Shown: piece after piece, positions 1 through 11,439 of the stretch | Numbering within the stretch: the first letter of the stretch is position 1 | How the letters are laid out: every line of letters starts with the position of its first letter | NCBI RefSeq assembly: GCF_000247695.1 | Contig: NW_004624743.1 | Coordinates: forward strand, 2,357,453 to 2,421,452 | Length of the DNA stretch: 64,000 nt | Reading direction: 5' to 3' | Source of the DNA: Heterocephalus glaber | Taxonomy: Eukaryota; Chordata; Mammalia; Rodentia; Bathyergidae | Notes under the pieces: generated by a model | Databases searched by the model: none | The model's input: the letters and a program-made list of their open reading frames with translations, nothing else | Told to the model about the DNA's origin: nothing | Program-made: the position numbers and the translations under genes

Positions 1-190
1 GCATGGTGAGAGATACAGGTCTAGTTTTAATCTTTGGCAAGTTGAAGCCCAATTTTTCCAGCACCATTTATTAAAGAAGTTATCTTTCCTCCAGTGAGGG
101 TGTTTGGCTCCTTTGTCAAAGATGAGATGGCTGAGTGTGTCTGGTGTTGTTTCTGCAAATGATGCAATCTTTGACATTGTTTGTTCTTAA
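1..190 (-). mobile_element. L1 LINE fragment (ORF2 part), antisense
   Basis: The stretch reads as the reverse complement of the L1 ORF2 segment that includes the 'caccatttattaaa' and 'cctttgtcaaagatgagatgg' blocks. The same segment occurs in the long antisense L1 near 50240-50330. It is cut by the window edge, so its full length is unknown. No open frame survives. Confidence 0.8.
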
Positions 191-2220
191 TTAGTGTCTG
201 GAGTATAGTGCATTTTGCACTTATAGATCTATGTCTATAGATCTATATCTGTATCTATAGACCCCACAGTTTTCTACCTGGAAGAAGAGTCTGGGATGTA
301 CAAGACTTCAGTTTGTGAGACTCAATGTGTCCATCTGGTGTACATTTCTGCACAGTGGGAACCACTTCTGTTAGGTTTTCCTCCCCGCGGTCATAAGCTT
401 CTCTCTTTCAGGTGTTAGAGTTATGACTTACGATCCCCCTGACAATCAGCTGGTCAGATGTCAGTTCCGAGATGAATTGTTCCTTTGTCTACCATCATCC
501 TGTCATCTTCCATCACAGGAGAGATGATGAGATGTGCTTGTTAAGGAAGACGAGTTCCTCTGGTCTCAGACACTCACTGATCCAAGGCAGGACTTCAGTG
601 AGAGACTTATTGCAGCTTCCAAAGGCACTGAAAACTTGGTGGTACTTTGGGCCCTGAGAGACCATGCCTTCTTGTGGACAAGCATGTCCTTGATGTAAGG
701 TGCTCAGATATTTTATTCAGCTTCCTGACTAATAAACCTCACCATCATTCCTTCACCTTTGGGAATGATTTAGTCTTCCCTTTTATCTGGCATAACCTCT
801 CATGGTCCTTGGTCATATTTTTAAGTGCAATTTCCAAATGTATCAGGATTAATGAGATTCTTTGAAGCAAAAATCTAAGACTGGACTCCTTAGCCATCTT
901 TGTCAGGTACAAACTTCAAATCTCACAGAAGCTGTGTCCTCTTGTGTCTGCCGTAATGCCTACTGCAACATTCTGTCCACAACAGTTACTCCCCGGATGT
1001 TTTGTGGATGAACAAGAAAGTGTTCTGTAGTGGGTATCCCATTTGGGCCTAAGCTGGAATACAGGCATCGATTGACGGAGTAATATGGGTAGAGAAAAGA
1101 GGAGTCCTTTTTGTATCTTAGGTCAAGGACTGGAGAGAGGAGATGAAAAGAACGAGATGATATCTAACAATCCAGGTCTGCTCAGGGGCCAGGACTTATC
1201 CTTATGGAGAAAAGTTGTCCTCTGGTCCACAACTAAAGGTCTTGGCTCCAAGATGGGAAAAATTGAAAGTGTCACGGAGACACCCTGAAGGTTTTGCCAC
1301 AAGTTTGATGCCCTACTGGTCAGCTTTCTTCCTGAGCTGTGGAAGTACCCCGTGGAAGTGGTGGGGCCCACAGGAAGTTTGCCAACTCAGTGGTTGTAGA
1401 GAGGTTGTAGGAAGGTAGCAGAGCATGCTCTCTTGAATGTATTTAAATTGCTCCAGGGGAGGGAACCAGACGGTCTTGTAGGAGAGACAGATACTGACAC
1501 TGGTACCATGGTCTGAAAGGTGGCGGGGCTCTCAGGCTCTCAGGCTCGCAGGGAGACCTGGGGACATCTGGTTACAGTTCCAGAACATCACGGGATCTAA
1601 GTGAACGCTCACCCCAGCACACCAACCCCTCTCTGCTGCCGTCCTACCCTCACTTCCTCTTCCTTTCTCTTTGCCCATTTTCACCAAACATTACGGAATT
1701 CATCGCATAGCTCACACTGTGCTAGTACTAAAGAGAGTGTCCGAATGTATATACTTTTTAGAAAACCTCCACAATCATGACAGATTTTATTAGAGGCCGC
1801 TAGTTGTTGAAGAAATACTAAAAAGAAGGTTATTATTTTGAATAAAAGAGGGCTTTTAGAAGAATTGACTATATATGGCTTGTTAAGTGTGTAATTAAAG
1901 ATCCAGGGAGTTGTATAATTTTATTAAAATGTAACTATAGACCAGATGACTTAAACTTTTAGAATGTCAAACACTGATTGCACAACTGAGGGAGTTCATT
2001 GAACATCATGTAATGCCTTTATAAAATGTGGAGCAAGAAATCTGGGCTTGTATACCTGAACAAGTAGGCTGGCAACTATTGAATTCTAAAAGGAATTCAA
2101 TTTTAGCAGTAATGATATACTAAGTTGCTTAAATAAAAAGGTTCTATAATACTCATCAGAAAACCCATTAGTACATATTAATGAAATACATATACACATA
2201 TACATACACACATACGCATG
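191..2220. other. Intergenic stretch, no recognised feature
   Basis: Non-coding sequence of mixed composition. A short 'tctatagatctat' repeat lies at about 226-262, and an alternating ca/ta run at about 2190-2225. All open frames are short (82 codons or fewer), overlap on opposite strands and resemble no known protein. Confidence 0.6.
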
Positions 2221-2899
2221 CAGGCACATTTATTTTTTTGTGGTAGAACTAAATATGGTCAAGCCTGAATTATGGTTCATTTTTCTAAAGAGCATTTGCC
2301 TTTGCTCCTGCAGAAGCCCTGGGGATTACTGAGGCGGAACATAAATACCAAGTCCAGGTGTGGGCACTTAGGAATTCATCAGGTAAAGTTTTTTCTTCTT
2401 CGTCCCATTCTAATGTCTGTGAGTCAGCTTTCCTTAAATGGTTCTATTTTTCCAACAATGATCTCTCTCTCTCCGCCCCCCCCCTTCCCTCCCTCCATCT
2501 TTCTATAATCCTTTTAGGATCCTGGCTTGTGTTTGGAAAAACCTAAATTCTGGCTTTCCATTTCATTCATTCATTTCTTGTCTCCTACATTGCCATTAAT
2601 CATGGTGCTCTGACATCCTGTTATTGGCAGATCACTCAGAAGGATCTGAATTAATTTCTTACCACTGTGGATTAAGCTCTTTTACCAATCTGGGCTGCTA
2701 TGGATAGATCCCTTTTGCTGCATACACCACTTGGAAGGGTGGTCAGCAGGAGGCCAGCCCCTGTGTCTCTGTACCTGGTGAAGAGCAAGCCTGATCTGGG
2801 GATGGCTGGGTCACAGGCAAGGATGCCACCCCCTTTAGAGTGGTGAGTGTGAGACCTCCACTCCCAGCAAGTACATTTTAGCTGGGTATAAAATTGATG

Positions 2900-3164
2900 T
2901 GCCATGGCAAGTTATTTCAACTCAAGCCTTTGAATGTGTTATTATATTGACTTCTGCATACTATTTGCATTGTCTTCTGTTGGTCTGAATTGTATTCCTT
3001 TGTAAGTAATCTGTTTTCTCTATGCTAATTCTAAATTGTTAATCTTTGTCTTCGATGTCTGCAGTCTCACTATGATGATCTCAGTATATTTCTTTCTGTT
3101 GCCTTGTTTGTTGGGAGGTATATTCCTTTTTATTTATATTTCTTGATGTACTAGTTACTTTTCT
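2900..3164 (-). mobile_element. Ancient L1/HAL1-like remnant, antisense, part 1
   Basis: T-rich sequence with the texture of a decayed antisense L1 ORF1/HAL1 region. It appears to continue beyond the dispersed repeat at 3165-3467, which would then be a later insertion. The assignment is by recall of family texture and has not been aligned. Confidence 0.45.
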
Positions 3165-3467
3165 GTCTCTGAGACCTAATGACTTGACTTAAAGCAGGAG
3201 AGATTCACTTTGACTTATGGTTTAGCCTATAGGTGCGGTGCAGGAAAGCTACTGAACTCATGGCAGCCAGGAAGCAGAGAGAGAGAGAACAGGAGCTGGG
3301 ACAATGCACCTTCCAGGTCACAGAGCCAAGGACTCACCTCCAGCCAGGACCACTGCATTAGTTGATGAATCCATTGATGAATACAGCACCCCCAGGATCT
3401 GTGCACCCTCCAAACATGAGACCTTGGAGGGATATTTTAGATCTAAACCATAACACTTGATGACTAT
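3165..3467. repeat. Dispersed repeat of unresolved family, copy 1
   Basis: Shares an ordered set of blocks with 16180-16610: 'ctgagac', 'gattca', 'ggtttcag/ggttta' and 'catggcagccaggaagcagag'. It ends with an 'aaccataaca' motif of the kind seen at the ends of mammalian interspersed repeats. The family could be LTR or DNA transposon; I cannot decide. Confidence 0.5.
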
Positions 3468-3850
3468 GATTCTTAGATCTTAAAATTCTTATCTATGATT
3501 TTTAGAGCTCATAGTCATCAGTTCAAGAAAATTCAGTCATTATCTCTTTATATATTCCCTCTCCCCAATTCTTAATATTCCTTCATGATGGAATTTCTAA
3601 GTTGGACCTGCTCATTCTTTTCCATCATTCTATTCACATCTTTCCCTGGGGTAGCTAGCCAATCATTCAAATTGTCCTAGAACTAAAGGGTTTTCCAGGA
3701 TGTGGGGTTTTTAGTGCCCAAATTGGAAAAGGATGAGTGGTCACCCTACTCTTTTGTACTCATGTTTTCTTTCTCTATAGTTGCTGCATCTTCTTGTTTT
3801 CAGATCTATCTCCTAGATCATTGCCCCTTTATGTATGATTATTAAAAAAA
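3468..3850 (-). mobile_element. Ancient L1/HAL1-like remnant, antisense, part 2
   Basis: The blocks 'aaaattcagtcattatctct' and 'cagatctatctcctagatca' match the antisense texture of old L1M/HAL1 ORF1 regions. The remnant is interrupted downstream by an ID SINE and a B1/ID composite, and probably resumes at 4200-4680. Confidence 0.5.
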
Positions 3851-3855
3851 TTACT

Positions 3856-3940
3856 GGGCCAGGGATTTAGCTCAGTGGTTCTGCTGCCTGCCTCGAAAGT
3901 GTAAGGTCCCGAGTTCAATCCCCTGTACCAAAAAAAAAAA
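3856..3940 (+). mobile_element. ID-type SINE, young subfamily
   Basis: tRNA-derived element. It has a pol III A box ('tagctcagtgg'), a B box ('gagttcaatcc') and an A11-12 tail. Imperfect AT-rich repeats flank it ('taaaaaaattact' / 'taaaaaattatt'). It belongs to a subfamily in this window with the core 'ctgcctgcctcg'. Confidence 0.92.
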
Positions 3941-4008
3941 GTCTAAAAAATTATTGTGGCTATGATTTTGAAATTCTAGTTTCATTCAAGAGTTCCTTCT
4001 TTGCAGCC

Positions 4009-4190
4009 AGCATGGTGGTATGCTCCTGTAATTCCAGCACTTTTGGAGGTTGAGGCAGGATTCCAAGTTTGAGTCTAGTCTGGGCAATTTAGCAAAACCC
4101 TGTCTCAAAATTTAAAAAATTTAAAAGGGTTGTCGATATAGCTCATTGCAAGGTCTAAGATTCATTCCCCAGTCTCACAGAACAAAACCA
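4009..4190 (+). mobile_element. B1/ID composite SINE
   Basis: The left half is B1-like: 'gccagcatggtggtatgctcctgtaattccagcac' followed by 'gaggcagga' and 'ccctgtctcaaaa'. The right half is a degenerate ID ('tagctcattgcaaggtctaagattcattcccca'). Fused B1 and ID modules of this type are known from squirrel, dormouse and beaver lineages. Confidence 0.8.
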
Positions 4191-4199
4191 AGATTTTTT

Positions 4200-4690
4200 T
4201 CCTTTTCTAAGTTCTAGATTTTTAACATAGAATTTGAATTTTAAGTACCCTAAATATGATCTTCTTTTTATATGATTGTCTGTATTATAGTGTTCTATTA
4301 CATAAATTCTTAGAGCTAAATCTTTCTCTTTATTGTCTCTATTCCCTCTAACCCATGGTGGATTATTTTCAGATATGTTTGGTAATTTTTGATGTTTAGG
4401 TTCATATTCATAGAACTTTGATCTACAGATCATAGCCAGTCTGGTTTAGGGGTATCTCTGTAGAGCAGTTTTGTATTTTCTTCTTTGATGAGTCCTAGGA
4501 TGTCAGCCCAGGATTAACTTTTATGCTGATTTCTCAATTTGATGGACTCTAGGCAAAGGCAATAGTATAAATTGAACTCCATAGTCCTGAGAGTGAATGG
4601 CCTATAGTTGTATATTTTTGAGGGAGACTTTTTCTAACCAGAACTCAGCCTGAAGTACAATAACTTTCTCATCTGGTAAGTGGAAACTTA
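4200..4690 (-). mobile_element. Ancient L1/HAL1-like remnant, antisense, part 3
   Basis: T-rich decayed sequence that appears to continue the element at 2900-3850 beyond the SINE insertions. This is inferred from texture and position only. Confidence 0.35.
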
Positions 4691-5930
4691 CTGACTCTTA
4701 ATAAGGATGAACTTTTTTTTTTAAATGTATAACTTTATTATCATTCACTAAACACATACATATATAAAAATTAAAATTATTCAAAGAAAAGCAATGCAAG
4801 GGAAAAAACTCTAATAATATTCAAATATAATAGAACTCAACCAAAGCAAAACTGAAAAATACTTAAACATTTTTCCATATAATTGAAAAAAGCATCTCAA
4901 GCATTAACAAGACATCAAAGGATGTGATTTATTTTAGAAAGATTTTCAAAACTAATATTGAATAAATAGTGGTCTGGAAAAAAAGTTCTAATTAGCTAGT
5001 ATACTCCACATAGGCCAAATTTTTTAAAATTTAAATTTTATTCATACGACACGTGATGGAACTATAATCTGAGAAATATGTTATTAGGCAATTTCATTCG
5101 TGTGTATCGCAAAGTACCACAGAGTGATAACTTCTAAGTGCAAACTGAGAAGGTACGCGTCAATCATCTGTGCTGGCCCCTTGAAATTATCTAAATATGC
5201 AGTTAAACAGGAGACACCTGAGGCTGCCACTGGCAGAGCAGCACTGTTTTACAGTAAACTCTTTTACATAAATAGGATTATGCTCTAAGAGGATGAGAAG
5301 CACAGCATGTTATGATGAGTACCTAGAACAGCGGCAGTCATTATCACACTGCCGAGTACTGTGCTGCACAGAGTCGTGTGTGCCTCTTCTGCAAACCCCC
5401 TCCTCTCCTTTGTTCTCAGGGTGCACTTTTAAGCAGCCCCTGCAGGCATGAAATCCCAAGGCCTCAGAGTGCCGACACCAGTAACCCACAGTGCATGGTC
5501 CAGCTTTCCACTCTGTCTGAGTTTGAACACCCGGACATCTCCCATTTTTCTTGGTGCAACTCTGCAGTCACTCCTTGGCATCCATAGGAGGTTGCATTCA
5601 GATCAACTCCCACGCGGATCCATGGGTGCTCCCATTGTTTCTATAAAATGGCATGGTATTTGCATATAATCTGCATATGTCTCCCACATACTTTAAATAT
5701 CTCTAGATTATTATAATACCTAATATGACATAATAGGATTATACACACAGCTGGCATACAGTATTGTTTAGGAAAAATGACCAGAAAGAAAATCCCATCA
5801 AAGTGCTAAGTGCAGACACAATCGTGGCGGGTAAGCAAGGTTGCTATATGGCATAGAGCTGAGCTTGGTTGGATGCCTGGGTACAGAACCTGTCAAAACG
5901 CAGGGTCTGCTGAACAATAGCAGCAGCAAC
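4691..5930. other. Intergenic stretch, no recognised feature
   Basis: Very AT-rich to about 5060, then mixed composition. No coding frame, RNA gene or repeat family recognised. Confidence 0.55.
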
Positions 5931-5940
5931 AGTAATAAGA

Positions 5941-6030
5941 ACAGCTGGGATGGAGCCATAGTCAGGCTAGGTTTCTTTCCTAGAGTGTGCAAGTACTGGG
6001 TTCAGTCCCCAGAACAACAGTAAAACAACG
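5941..6030 (+). mobile_element. Diverged ID-type SINE
   Basis: Matches the ID layout 'agctgggatggagcc...cctagagtgtgcaagtactgggttcagtccccag', followed by an A-rich tail. The A box is degraded, so this is an old copy. Confidence 0.6.
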
Positions 6031-6044
6031 ATGATAACAGTTAA

Positions 6045-6245
6045 TGCTTACGTAAGAGTATGGACAATGGGCCAGGTATTGTTCTAAACTTCTTACACTT
6101 AATCTCCATGTAGCTCTCTATGAGACATGTAATAATATCTTCCCAACTTTATAGGTAGAGAAACTGAGCCACTGGCACAATCAGTGAAGGTAACTAAGTC
6201 CAGGTATTCAAATCTAGGTACTCTGACTCCATTTGAATCGTTAAA
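6045..6245 (+). mobile_element. MIR SINE
   Basis: Carries the MIR core layout: 'gggccaggtattgttctaaac', then 'taggtagagaaactgagccac', then 'aggtactctgactcca'. These blocks are in the right order and spacing for this ancient mammalian SINE. Confidence 0.85.
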
Positions 6246-6555
6246 AACACTGTCTCTCAATTAATACGCAAAATGAACTTATCCCATCATTTCTTTTGCT
6301 GTCGTGACAGACTTTTCAGGTTATTTCAGTTGGCGTGCCATCAGAAGGAGATCCCAAGTCCTGATCTTCCCATCTCACTGTGCTCTGATGTTTCTCCTTA
6401 CCGTATTGTTAGGGGATGTAACACAAAGATCCCTTTACTGCAATGCTCTGTGCCTATTTATTCCTAAGCATTTTCAAGGAATTCCCAAATAGAAAATTTA
6501 CAAAAGAAAGTCTTTAATTTTCTAAGATGAAGAGATATGTTTCAATGCAAATGGA

Positions 6556-6646
6556 GCTGGGGCTTTAGCTCAGCAGTTCCGGCACCTGTCGTGCAAGCGC
6601 AAGGTCCCGAGTTCGATCCCCGCCCCCGGCCCCGTACCAAAAAAAA
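6556..6646 (+). mobile_element. ID-type SINE, young subfamily
   Basis: A box 'tagctcagcag', B box 'gagttcgatcc', an extra C-rich insert just after the B box ('cccgcccccggcccc') and a short A tail. 'aaatgga' occurs on both sides and may be a short target duplication. Confidence 0.9.
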
Positions 6647-6662
6647 TGGAAATGGAAAGTGT

Positions 6663-6825
6663 AAGGACAGCTAGGGATTGTGGGGCACACCATTAATTCC
6701 AGCACTCAGGAGGCTGAGGCTGGAGGATCACTGTGCATTCAAGACCAGTTCAACCAAGTTCAAGACCAGCCCAAGAACTGCATAGCAAGACCCTGTCTTA
6801 CCCTCACCCCCCAGAGCTCCCTCCA
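6663..6825 (+). mobile_element. B1-type SINE
   Basis: Ordered B1 blocks: 'taattccagcactcaggaggctgaggctggaggatcac', 'caagaccag', 'accctgtcttaccc'. A short internal repetition of 'caagaccag/caagttcaagaccag' is visible. Confidence 0.8.
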
Positions 6826-6829
6826 AAAG

Positions 6830-7460
6830 AGAAGTCTATAATAAGGGTGATTTTAGCAAGGCTTTGGTAAAAGGTAAGAGGTTGATGTAGTCCGATTGTT
6901 ATCCCTGATCAACCCCAAAAGGCAAAGGCAGCCTTCTTGGGATCCGATTAGAGATACAAATCCTCAGCCTTACCCCAGATTTCCTAAATTAGAAATACTG
7001 GAGGTGGGGCCCAGACATCTGTTTGACCCATCCTTTGGGTAATTCTGATGCACCCTAATGTCTAGGAACCACTGCTACCACCCACTGAGGATGTAATTTA
7101 TCACAAATGCCTATGCCCTTTATGGAGTGGATGTTTTTCTTCTGCCCATGGTCAGACTTCTGTGCACCATAAAGCACCAAACCTAAGCTGACATTTGCTG
7201 CCTCTCTGGTGAAAATAGGGATGTTAGATTTCCTTTCAACCTTCCCTTTGTGTTGGGGCATAGCATGTAACACTTCTCTTTAAATATCTGGGTTATTTTT
7301 TCCTAAGGAATCCTTGTCATTAAACTTAATAGCAGCATGAAGAGTTTGAAAGTTAACCCTTCTTTTTATGTGAGAAAGGTAAGAACATCACCCTTAATAC
7401 TGTATCTCTTTTGCACTTCTGTGTGGTAAACTGTAGTCTAGTAGTCTAGCCTCTGGATCA
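6830..7460. other. Intergenic stretch, no recognised feature
   Basis: Mixed unique sequence. Open frames of up to 72 codons show no recognisable protein. Confidence 0.5.
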
Positions 7461-7465
7461 GTCTT

Positions 7466-7535
7466 TTCTTCCTCTCCTCTCCTCTCCTCTCCCCTCCCTT
7501 CTTCCTCCTCCTCCTCCTTCCCCCTCCCTCTCTCT
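7466..7535 (+). repeat. Polypyrimidine tract (tcctc)n
   Basis: About 70 nearly pure pyrimidines built from tcctc/cctcc units. It lies directly before the antisense ID/B1 composite, so it may descend from that element's expanded purine-rich tail. Confidence 0.8.
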
Positions 7536-7708
7536 GATCCAAAGAATTGAACAAGGCCTTTGCACTGAGCTGCACCCCCAGCCCTCTTTTTTATTTTACT
7601 ATTTTGAGACAGGGTCTCCCTAAATTGCTCAGGCTGGGCTTGAACTTACAATCTTCCTTCCTCAGCGTCCCGTCTGAGTGCTGAGATTACAGGCTTACAC
7701 AGTATCCT
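7536..7708 (-). mobile_element. ID/B1 composite SINE, antisense
   Basis: Reverse-oriented ID end ('ttgcactgagctgcacccccagccct'), then 'attttgagacagggtctccctaaattgctcaggctgggcttgaactta', then 'tgctgagattacaggct'. This is the antisense form of the composites seen in sense elsewhere in the window. Confidence 0.85.
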
Positions 7709-7839
7709 AAGTATTGACTAAAAGTAAAGTACGAACAAGCTGCCTCTGAAGTTGACCCACATTTTAATGAAGTGTCAGGGTTATTTCTCCTGCTGATATT
7801 TCTAATGTCTATGCATAAAATGGTTTTGTTTTTGTTTAT

Positions 7840-8010
7840 CCCCTGTGCCAGGGATGGTACTAGGCGCCCAGAATCCAGCTATGGCCAGGCCTGACCCGGT
7901 CCCTGTCACCGCGGAGCTCCGAGGTTGGCGGAGGCAGACAGGAGCTCGGGTAATTAGCACACGGCGTGGTAAGTGTTATGATGGGTTAATAAAGGCTGCT
8001 GTCGGGACTG
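7840..8010 (+). repeat. Ancient mammalian dispersed repeat
   Basis: Contains, in order, 'tgtgccagggatggtactaggcgc', 'cggtccctgtcaccgcggagctc' and 'gtggtaagtgttatga'. This layout recurs in an old mammalian repeat, but I do not name the family with confidence. Confidence 0.5.
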
Positions 8011-9100
8011 TTCCCCCCCAAATGCGAACCACCACCTGAGTGATTTGTTGCTCTTGCTGGTAGACTATCCCTGCAAGATAGACGCGAACTCCTACACGTC
8101 CTGCAGGAGGCGGCCGGGGTTGTCACGTTCCCGTGCTCGGTCGGGATGGGGTTCCGTGCCTGTCACAGTGCTGTGCCCTCAGCTCCTGCCTCTGCAGCTC
8201 TGGCACAAGCTTCATCAGCAACCTTCTGCAGCCTTTTATTGTACGATTCAGGCTGAGCTCTCCATATGGATCACTGTCCTATGCCTTATCACCTTCAAAC
8301 AAATGTGCTTGTTTATTGATCGTTTTGCTGCTGGAAACAGCCCATTATAATTCTTGCCCTGTATATCAATGCCTATATAGAATTTGGGCCTCAATTTGAC
8401 CTCAAAATCATAATCACTGAAGAGCAGAAGACAGTTCTGAGGGTTGGGGAGAGAAGATGAGAGCATCACCACCTTTCTCAGCTACTCGTTGACCCTTTGG
8501 TCATTCCTTCAGTTTTCTCCTGTTCCCCCGTGGCCATCTCAGGGCAGAAAGCCTAACCTAAGCTTCCGGTGTGAGGTGCGGTCACAAAATGTGGTGAATG
8601 TTTCGATTTTAAGATTTTTATTTCACTAAGAGGCACACTGCCCTGAATCCCCCTCAAAGTCCCGGCCTGGCTTTGAACGCACTCATCTCAGTGTCCTTGC
8701 TGCTTTCTGCAGCAGCTCTGGACGCGCTCTTTCCTGAGGGTTTTAGCTGTGCGCTTGTGGCTGCCTCTGTGTCCTACGTGGATGCCAAGCAGAGGATCAG
8801 TCACTAGAGAGACTGAACTCTGCACCCCAGCCGTCTGATGGGCAACTGCAATTGGAACAGAGCATCACTTACCTCACTTTCTACCATTCTTGTCCACATG
8901 CAAGCAAAAATTATGAGACATGTGAAAACACAAGAACCTAAACATATCAGAAGACACATCATCTAATGGTGACCTAGATGTTAACAATTATTTAAAATAA
9001 GTATGATGGAATGTTAAAGGACCTAGTGGTATGACAGATTCCTGAACATCGGGTAGTTTCAACATGGAGATGGAAACTGTTCTTTTAGAAGTCAAATAAG
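8011..9100. other. Intergenic stretch, no recognised feature
   Basis: Mostly unique, with a small CpG-containing patch at 8100-8165. The overlapping short open frames here show no known protein. Confidence 0.5.
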
Positions 9101-9104
9101 AATG

Positions 9105-9215
9105 CCAGAAGGAGGCTGAAGCAGGAGGATCGCCCTGAGCTGCATAATGAGTTCACGAGCAGTCTGACTACAAACTAAGACCTTGTCTCAAAAAAACCAC
9201 ACCCACACACAAAAG
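9105..9215 (+). mobile_element. Partial B1-type SINE
   Basis: Contains 'aggaggctgaagcaggaggatcgccctgagctgcat' and 'gaccttgtctcaaaaaaacc'. The first third of a B1 is missing. Confidence 0.65.
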
Positions 9216-9298
9216 GAATGCCAGAAATGTAAGAAAAACCATGAGAGCAGAGATAAAGCCTCCTCAGATGGGCTTGTCAGCAGACTGGAGATAGCAGA

Positions 9299-9420
9299 GG
9301 AAAGAATAAATTACACTGGATATCTGACCCTAGAAATTATCCAAACTAAAACAAAGATTGGAAAGAATAAATTACACTGGATATCTGACCCTAGAAATTA
9401 TCCAAACTAAAACAAAGATT
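9299..9420 (+). repeat. Exact 61-bp tandem duplication
   Basis: Two adjacent, base-for-base identical copies, 9299-9359 and 9360-9420, each running from 'ggaaagaataaattacac' to 'aacaaagatt'. No gap or mismatch separates them. Such identity in neutral DNA points to a very recent duplication or an assembly artefact. Confidence 0.97.
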
Positions 9421-9463
9421 TAGAAAGCAGTGGGGGATGTAGTGCATTTAAACCAGGAATCAA

Positions 9464-9486
9464 TCTCTCTCTCTCTCTCTCTCTCT
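9464..9486 (+). repeat. (CT)n microsatellite
   Basis: About eleven CT units between the 5' target-site copy and the body of the antisense ID that follows. It probably grew from that SINE's A/G-rich tail. Confidence 0.9.
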
Positions 9487-9569
9487 TTTTTTGTACCAGG
9501 GATTGAACTTGGGACCTTGCGCTTGCGAGGCAGGCAGTGAAACCACTGAGCTAAATCCCTATCCCCGTG
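9487..9569 (-). mobile_element. ID-type SINE, young subfamily, antisense
   Basis: Antisense layout: poly-T, 'ggtaccagggattgaacttggga' (B box side) and 'accactgagctaaatccc' (A box side). The sequence 'gtgcattta' occurs before the CT tract (about 9442-9450) and right after the element (about 9570-9578), as a target-site duplication. Confidence 0.88.
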
Positions 9570-9799
9570 GTGCATTTAAGAGTTGTAGGATAATTAATTA
9601 TGTTTTCAGAAGAACTTTCAGGAAGGGAATAATGGGCATAAAGTCAACAGAAGATGCATATGACCTGTGTACTGAAAACTAGAAAATACAGACAGAACTA
9701 AAGAGGTACTTTTAAAATGTAGAGATGCACCATGTTCATTGATTGAAAATTCGGTATTTTTAAGATGTCACAACTCTCTTCAAATTGGTTTCATTTGTG

Positions 9800-9895
9800 C
9801 ATGTGTGTGTGTGTGTGTGGTGCTGCAGATAAAATCCAGGGCCTCATACATGCTAGGCAAGCAGTCTATCACTGAGCTACATCCCCAGCCTGATT
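9800..9895 (-). mobile_element. ID-type SINE, older subfamily, antisense
   Basis: A (GT)n tail remnant, then 'gataaaatccagggcctcatacatgctaggcaagc', then 'actgagctacatccccagcc'. This is the classic ID layout, unlike the young 'ctgcctgcctcg' subfamily. Confidence 0.85.
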
Positions 9896-9977
9896 CACAT
9901 ATTTAATGGTCTTCCAATTAAATTTCTTAACAGGTTTTTTTGGTAGAATAAATAGCCTGTTCTAAAATATGGATAGA

Positions 9978-10067
9978 GGGGCTGGGTGGGGATTTAGCTC
10001 AGTGGTTCCGCCATCTGCCTTGCAAGTGCAAGGACCCAAGTTCGATCCCTGGTACCAAAAAAAAGAA
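9978..10067 (+). mobile_element. ID-type SINE with 15-bp target-site duplication
   Basis: A box 'tagctcagtgg', B box 'aagttcgatcc' and an A-rich tail. The 15-bp flank 'taaaatatggataga' is perfectly duplicated at 9963-9977 and 10068-10082, so insertion boundaries are exact and the event is recent. Confidence 0.97.
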
Positions 10068-10251
10068 TAAAATATGGATAGAAATTCAAAGGATCTAGAA
10101 TAACTAGAAAGCCTCGAGGAAGGGGAAGTTATAGTATTAGGTTCAAATTTACTATAAGGCAACAACAATCAATAGAGTGTGGTATTCGTGTAAGGATGAC
10201 ACACAAACCAGTGGAACAAAATTCTGTAGAGTGCAAAAATAGACCTGTGTA

Positions 10252-10475
10252 AGCCAGGTGTGATACCACCTACCAGTAATCCCAGAACTCTGGGAGGCTG
10301 AGGTAAGAAGATCAAAGGTTCAAGGCCAGCCCAAGCAAATGAATGACTTAAGAGTCTGTCTCAAAATAAAAAAATCTTTCTCTTCAAAATGGGAAATTGA
10401 AAAAAGGATTTAGGAATGGAATGGAACTCAGTATGAAGATCCTGGGTTCAATCCCTGCTACTACAATAGAAAGAA
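10252..10475 (+). mobile_element. B1/ID composite SINE, diverged
   Basis: B1 part at 10252-10380 ('agccaggtgtgataccacctaccagtaatcccag...gtctgtctcaaaat'), followed by a degenerate ID with 'tcctgggttcaatccctgctac' at about 10440-10462. Confidence 0.75.
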
Positions 10476-10679
10476 AGAAGAAAATAAATAAATAAATACA
10501 CAAATGAACATAAATGATCTTATGTCAAGATAATTCACTGAGAAAAGTATTCATCTTTGCAACAAATCATGCTGGAACAACTGGATATCCGTATGAGAAT
10601 ATAGTTATATTATTTGTATATACATATATATGTATATTCTTTATACAAGTATAAAATCAATGGGTCAAAGGCTAAAAGA

Positions 10680-10985
10680 TGCTGAGAATGTTTTTCATCC
10701 ACTTATGAACTCATTGGTCACTTGTCTATCTTCTTTGGTGAAGTATCTATTTTAAAAATGGGTAGTATGTCTTATTTTTACATCATGATGCTCATCTGTT
10801 CTGTACAGAAGTTCTTTGTCATATACCTCTTCTGAAAATATTTTACCAGTGTGTCTTTCCTTTTCATTTTCTTAGCAGTATTCTTGGCAAAGAAAAAGCT
10901 CCTTCTAATGGAATATAATTTTTTGCATTGTTCAGGAACAGCTCATACTTTTGATGTTGCATTTAAGAAATTACCGGAAAACTGA
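10680..10985 (-). mobile_element. Old L1M-type fragment, antisense
   Basis: Ordered but decayed antisense ORF2 blocks: 'tggtgaagtatctattttaaaaatgggta', 'gtacagaagttctttgtcatatacctcttctg', then 'gaaaaagctccttctaatgg'. No frame is intact. Confidence 0.65.
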
Positions 10986-11304
10986 AGGGCCCAAAGATGT
11001 TTCTCCTGTGTTTTCTTGCAGTAATCTCAGAGTTCCAGACTTTGCTTTTTGATCAGAATGTCTATATCTGACCCCTCCGTGAGGCCTGGGCTTTATCAAG
11101 TATGGTGATTAGTTTCTCAGAATGAGTCCCTAAATGTCTAAGTTGCAATGATATTGCCTTTTAGGATCTAACCTTCCTCTTGTAGTTTCACTTCCCCCCA
11201 GTTCAGATTCAATAGGAGGGAGACCGTGGACTCTACCTCTCAGTGGTAGGAGAGACAATACACATTTTATTTATTTGTTTATTATTTCTTGTTTAAGTAT
11301 TTAT

Positions 11305-11436
11305 TGGTTTTTTCTTTTTTTTCTTTTTTCTTTTTGGAGACAGTGTCTCACCCTGAATCCAGGCTGATCTCCAACTCAATATGTAGCCCAGGCTGGCCTC
11401 GAACTTGTAACCCTCCTCAGTGCTGGGATTCCATGC
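11305..11436 (-). mobile_element. B1-type SINE, antisense
   Basis: Poly-T/C start, 'ggagacagtgtctcaccc', then 'gtagcccaggctggcctcgaacttg', then 'cagtgctgggatt'. The monomer carries an internal repeat of the 'ccaggctg.cct' block. Confidence 0.8.
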
Positions 11437-11439
11437 CTC

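Noticed and set aside
3856..3940. tRNA gene candidates with A and B boxes (here and at the other ID copies)
   Set aside because: The internal promoters are intact, but the cloverleaf stems do not close, there are A tails and target duplications, and many copies exist. They are ID SINEs.
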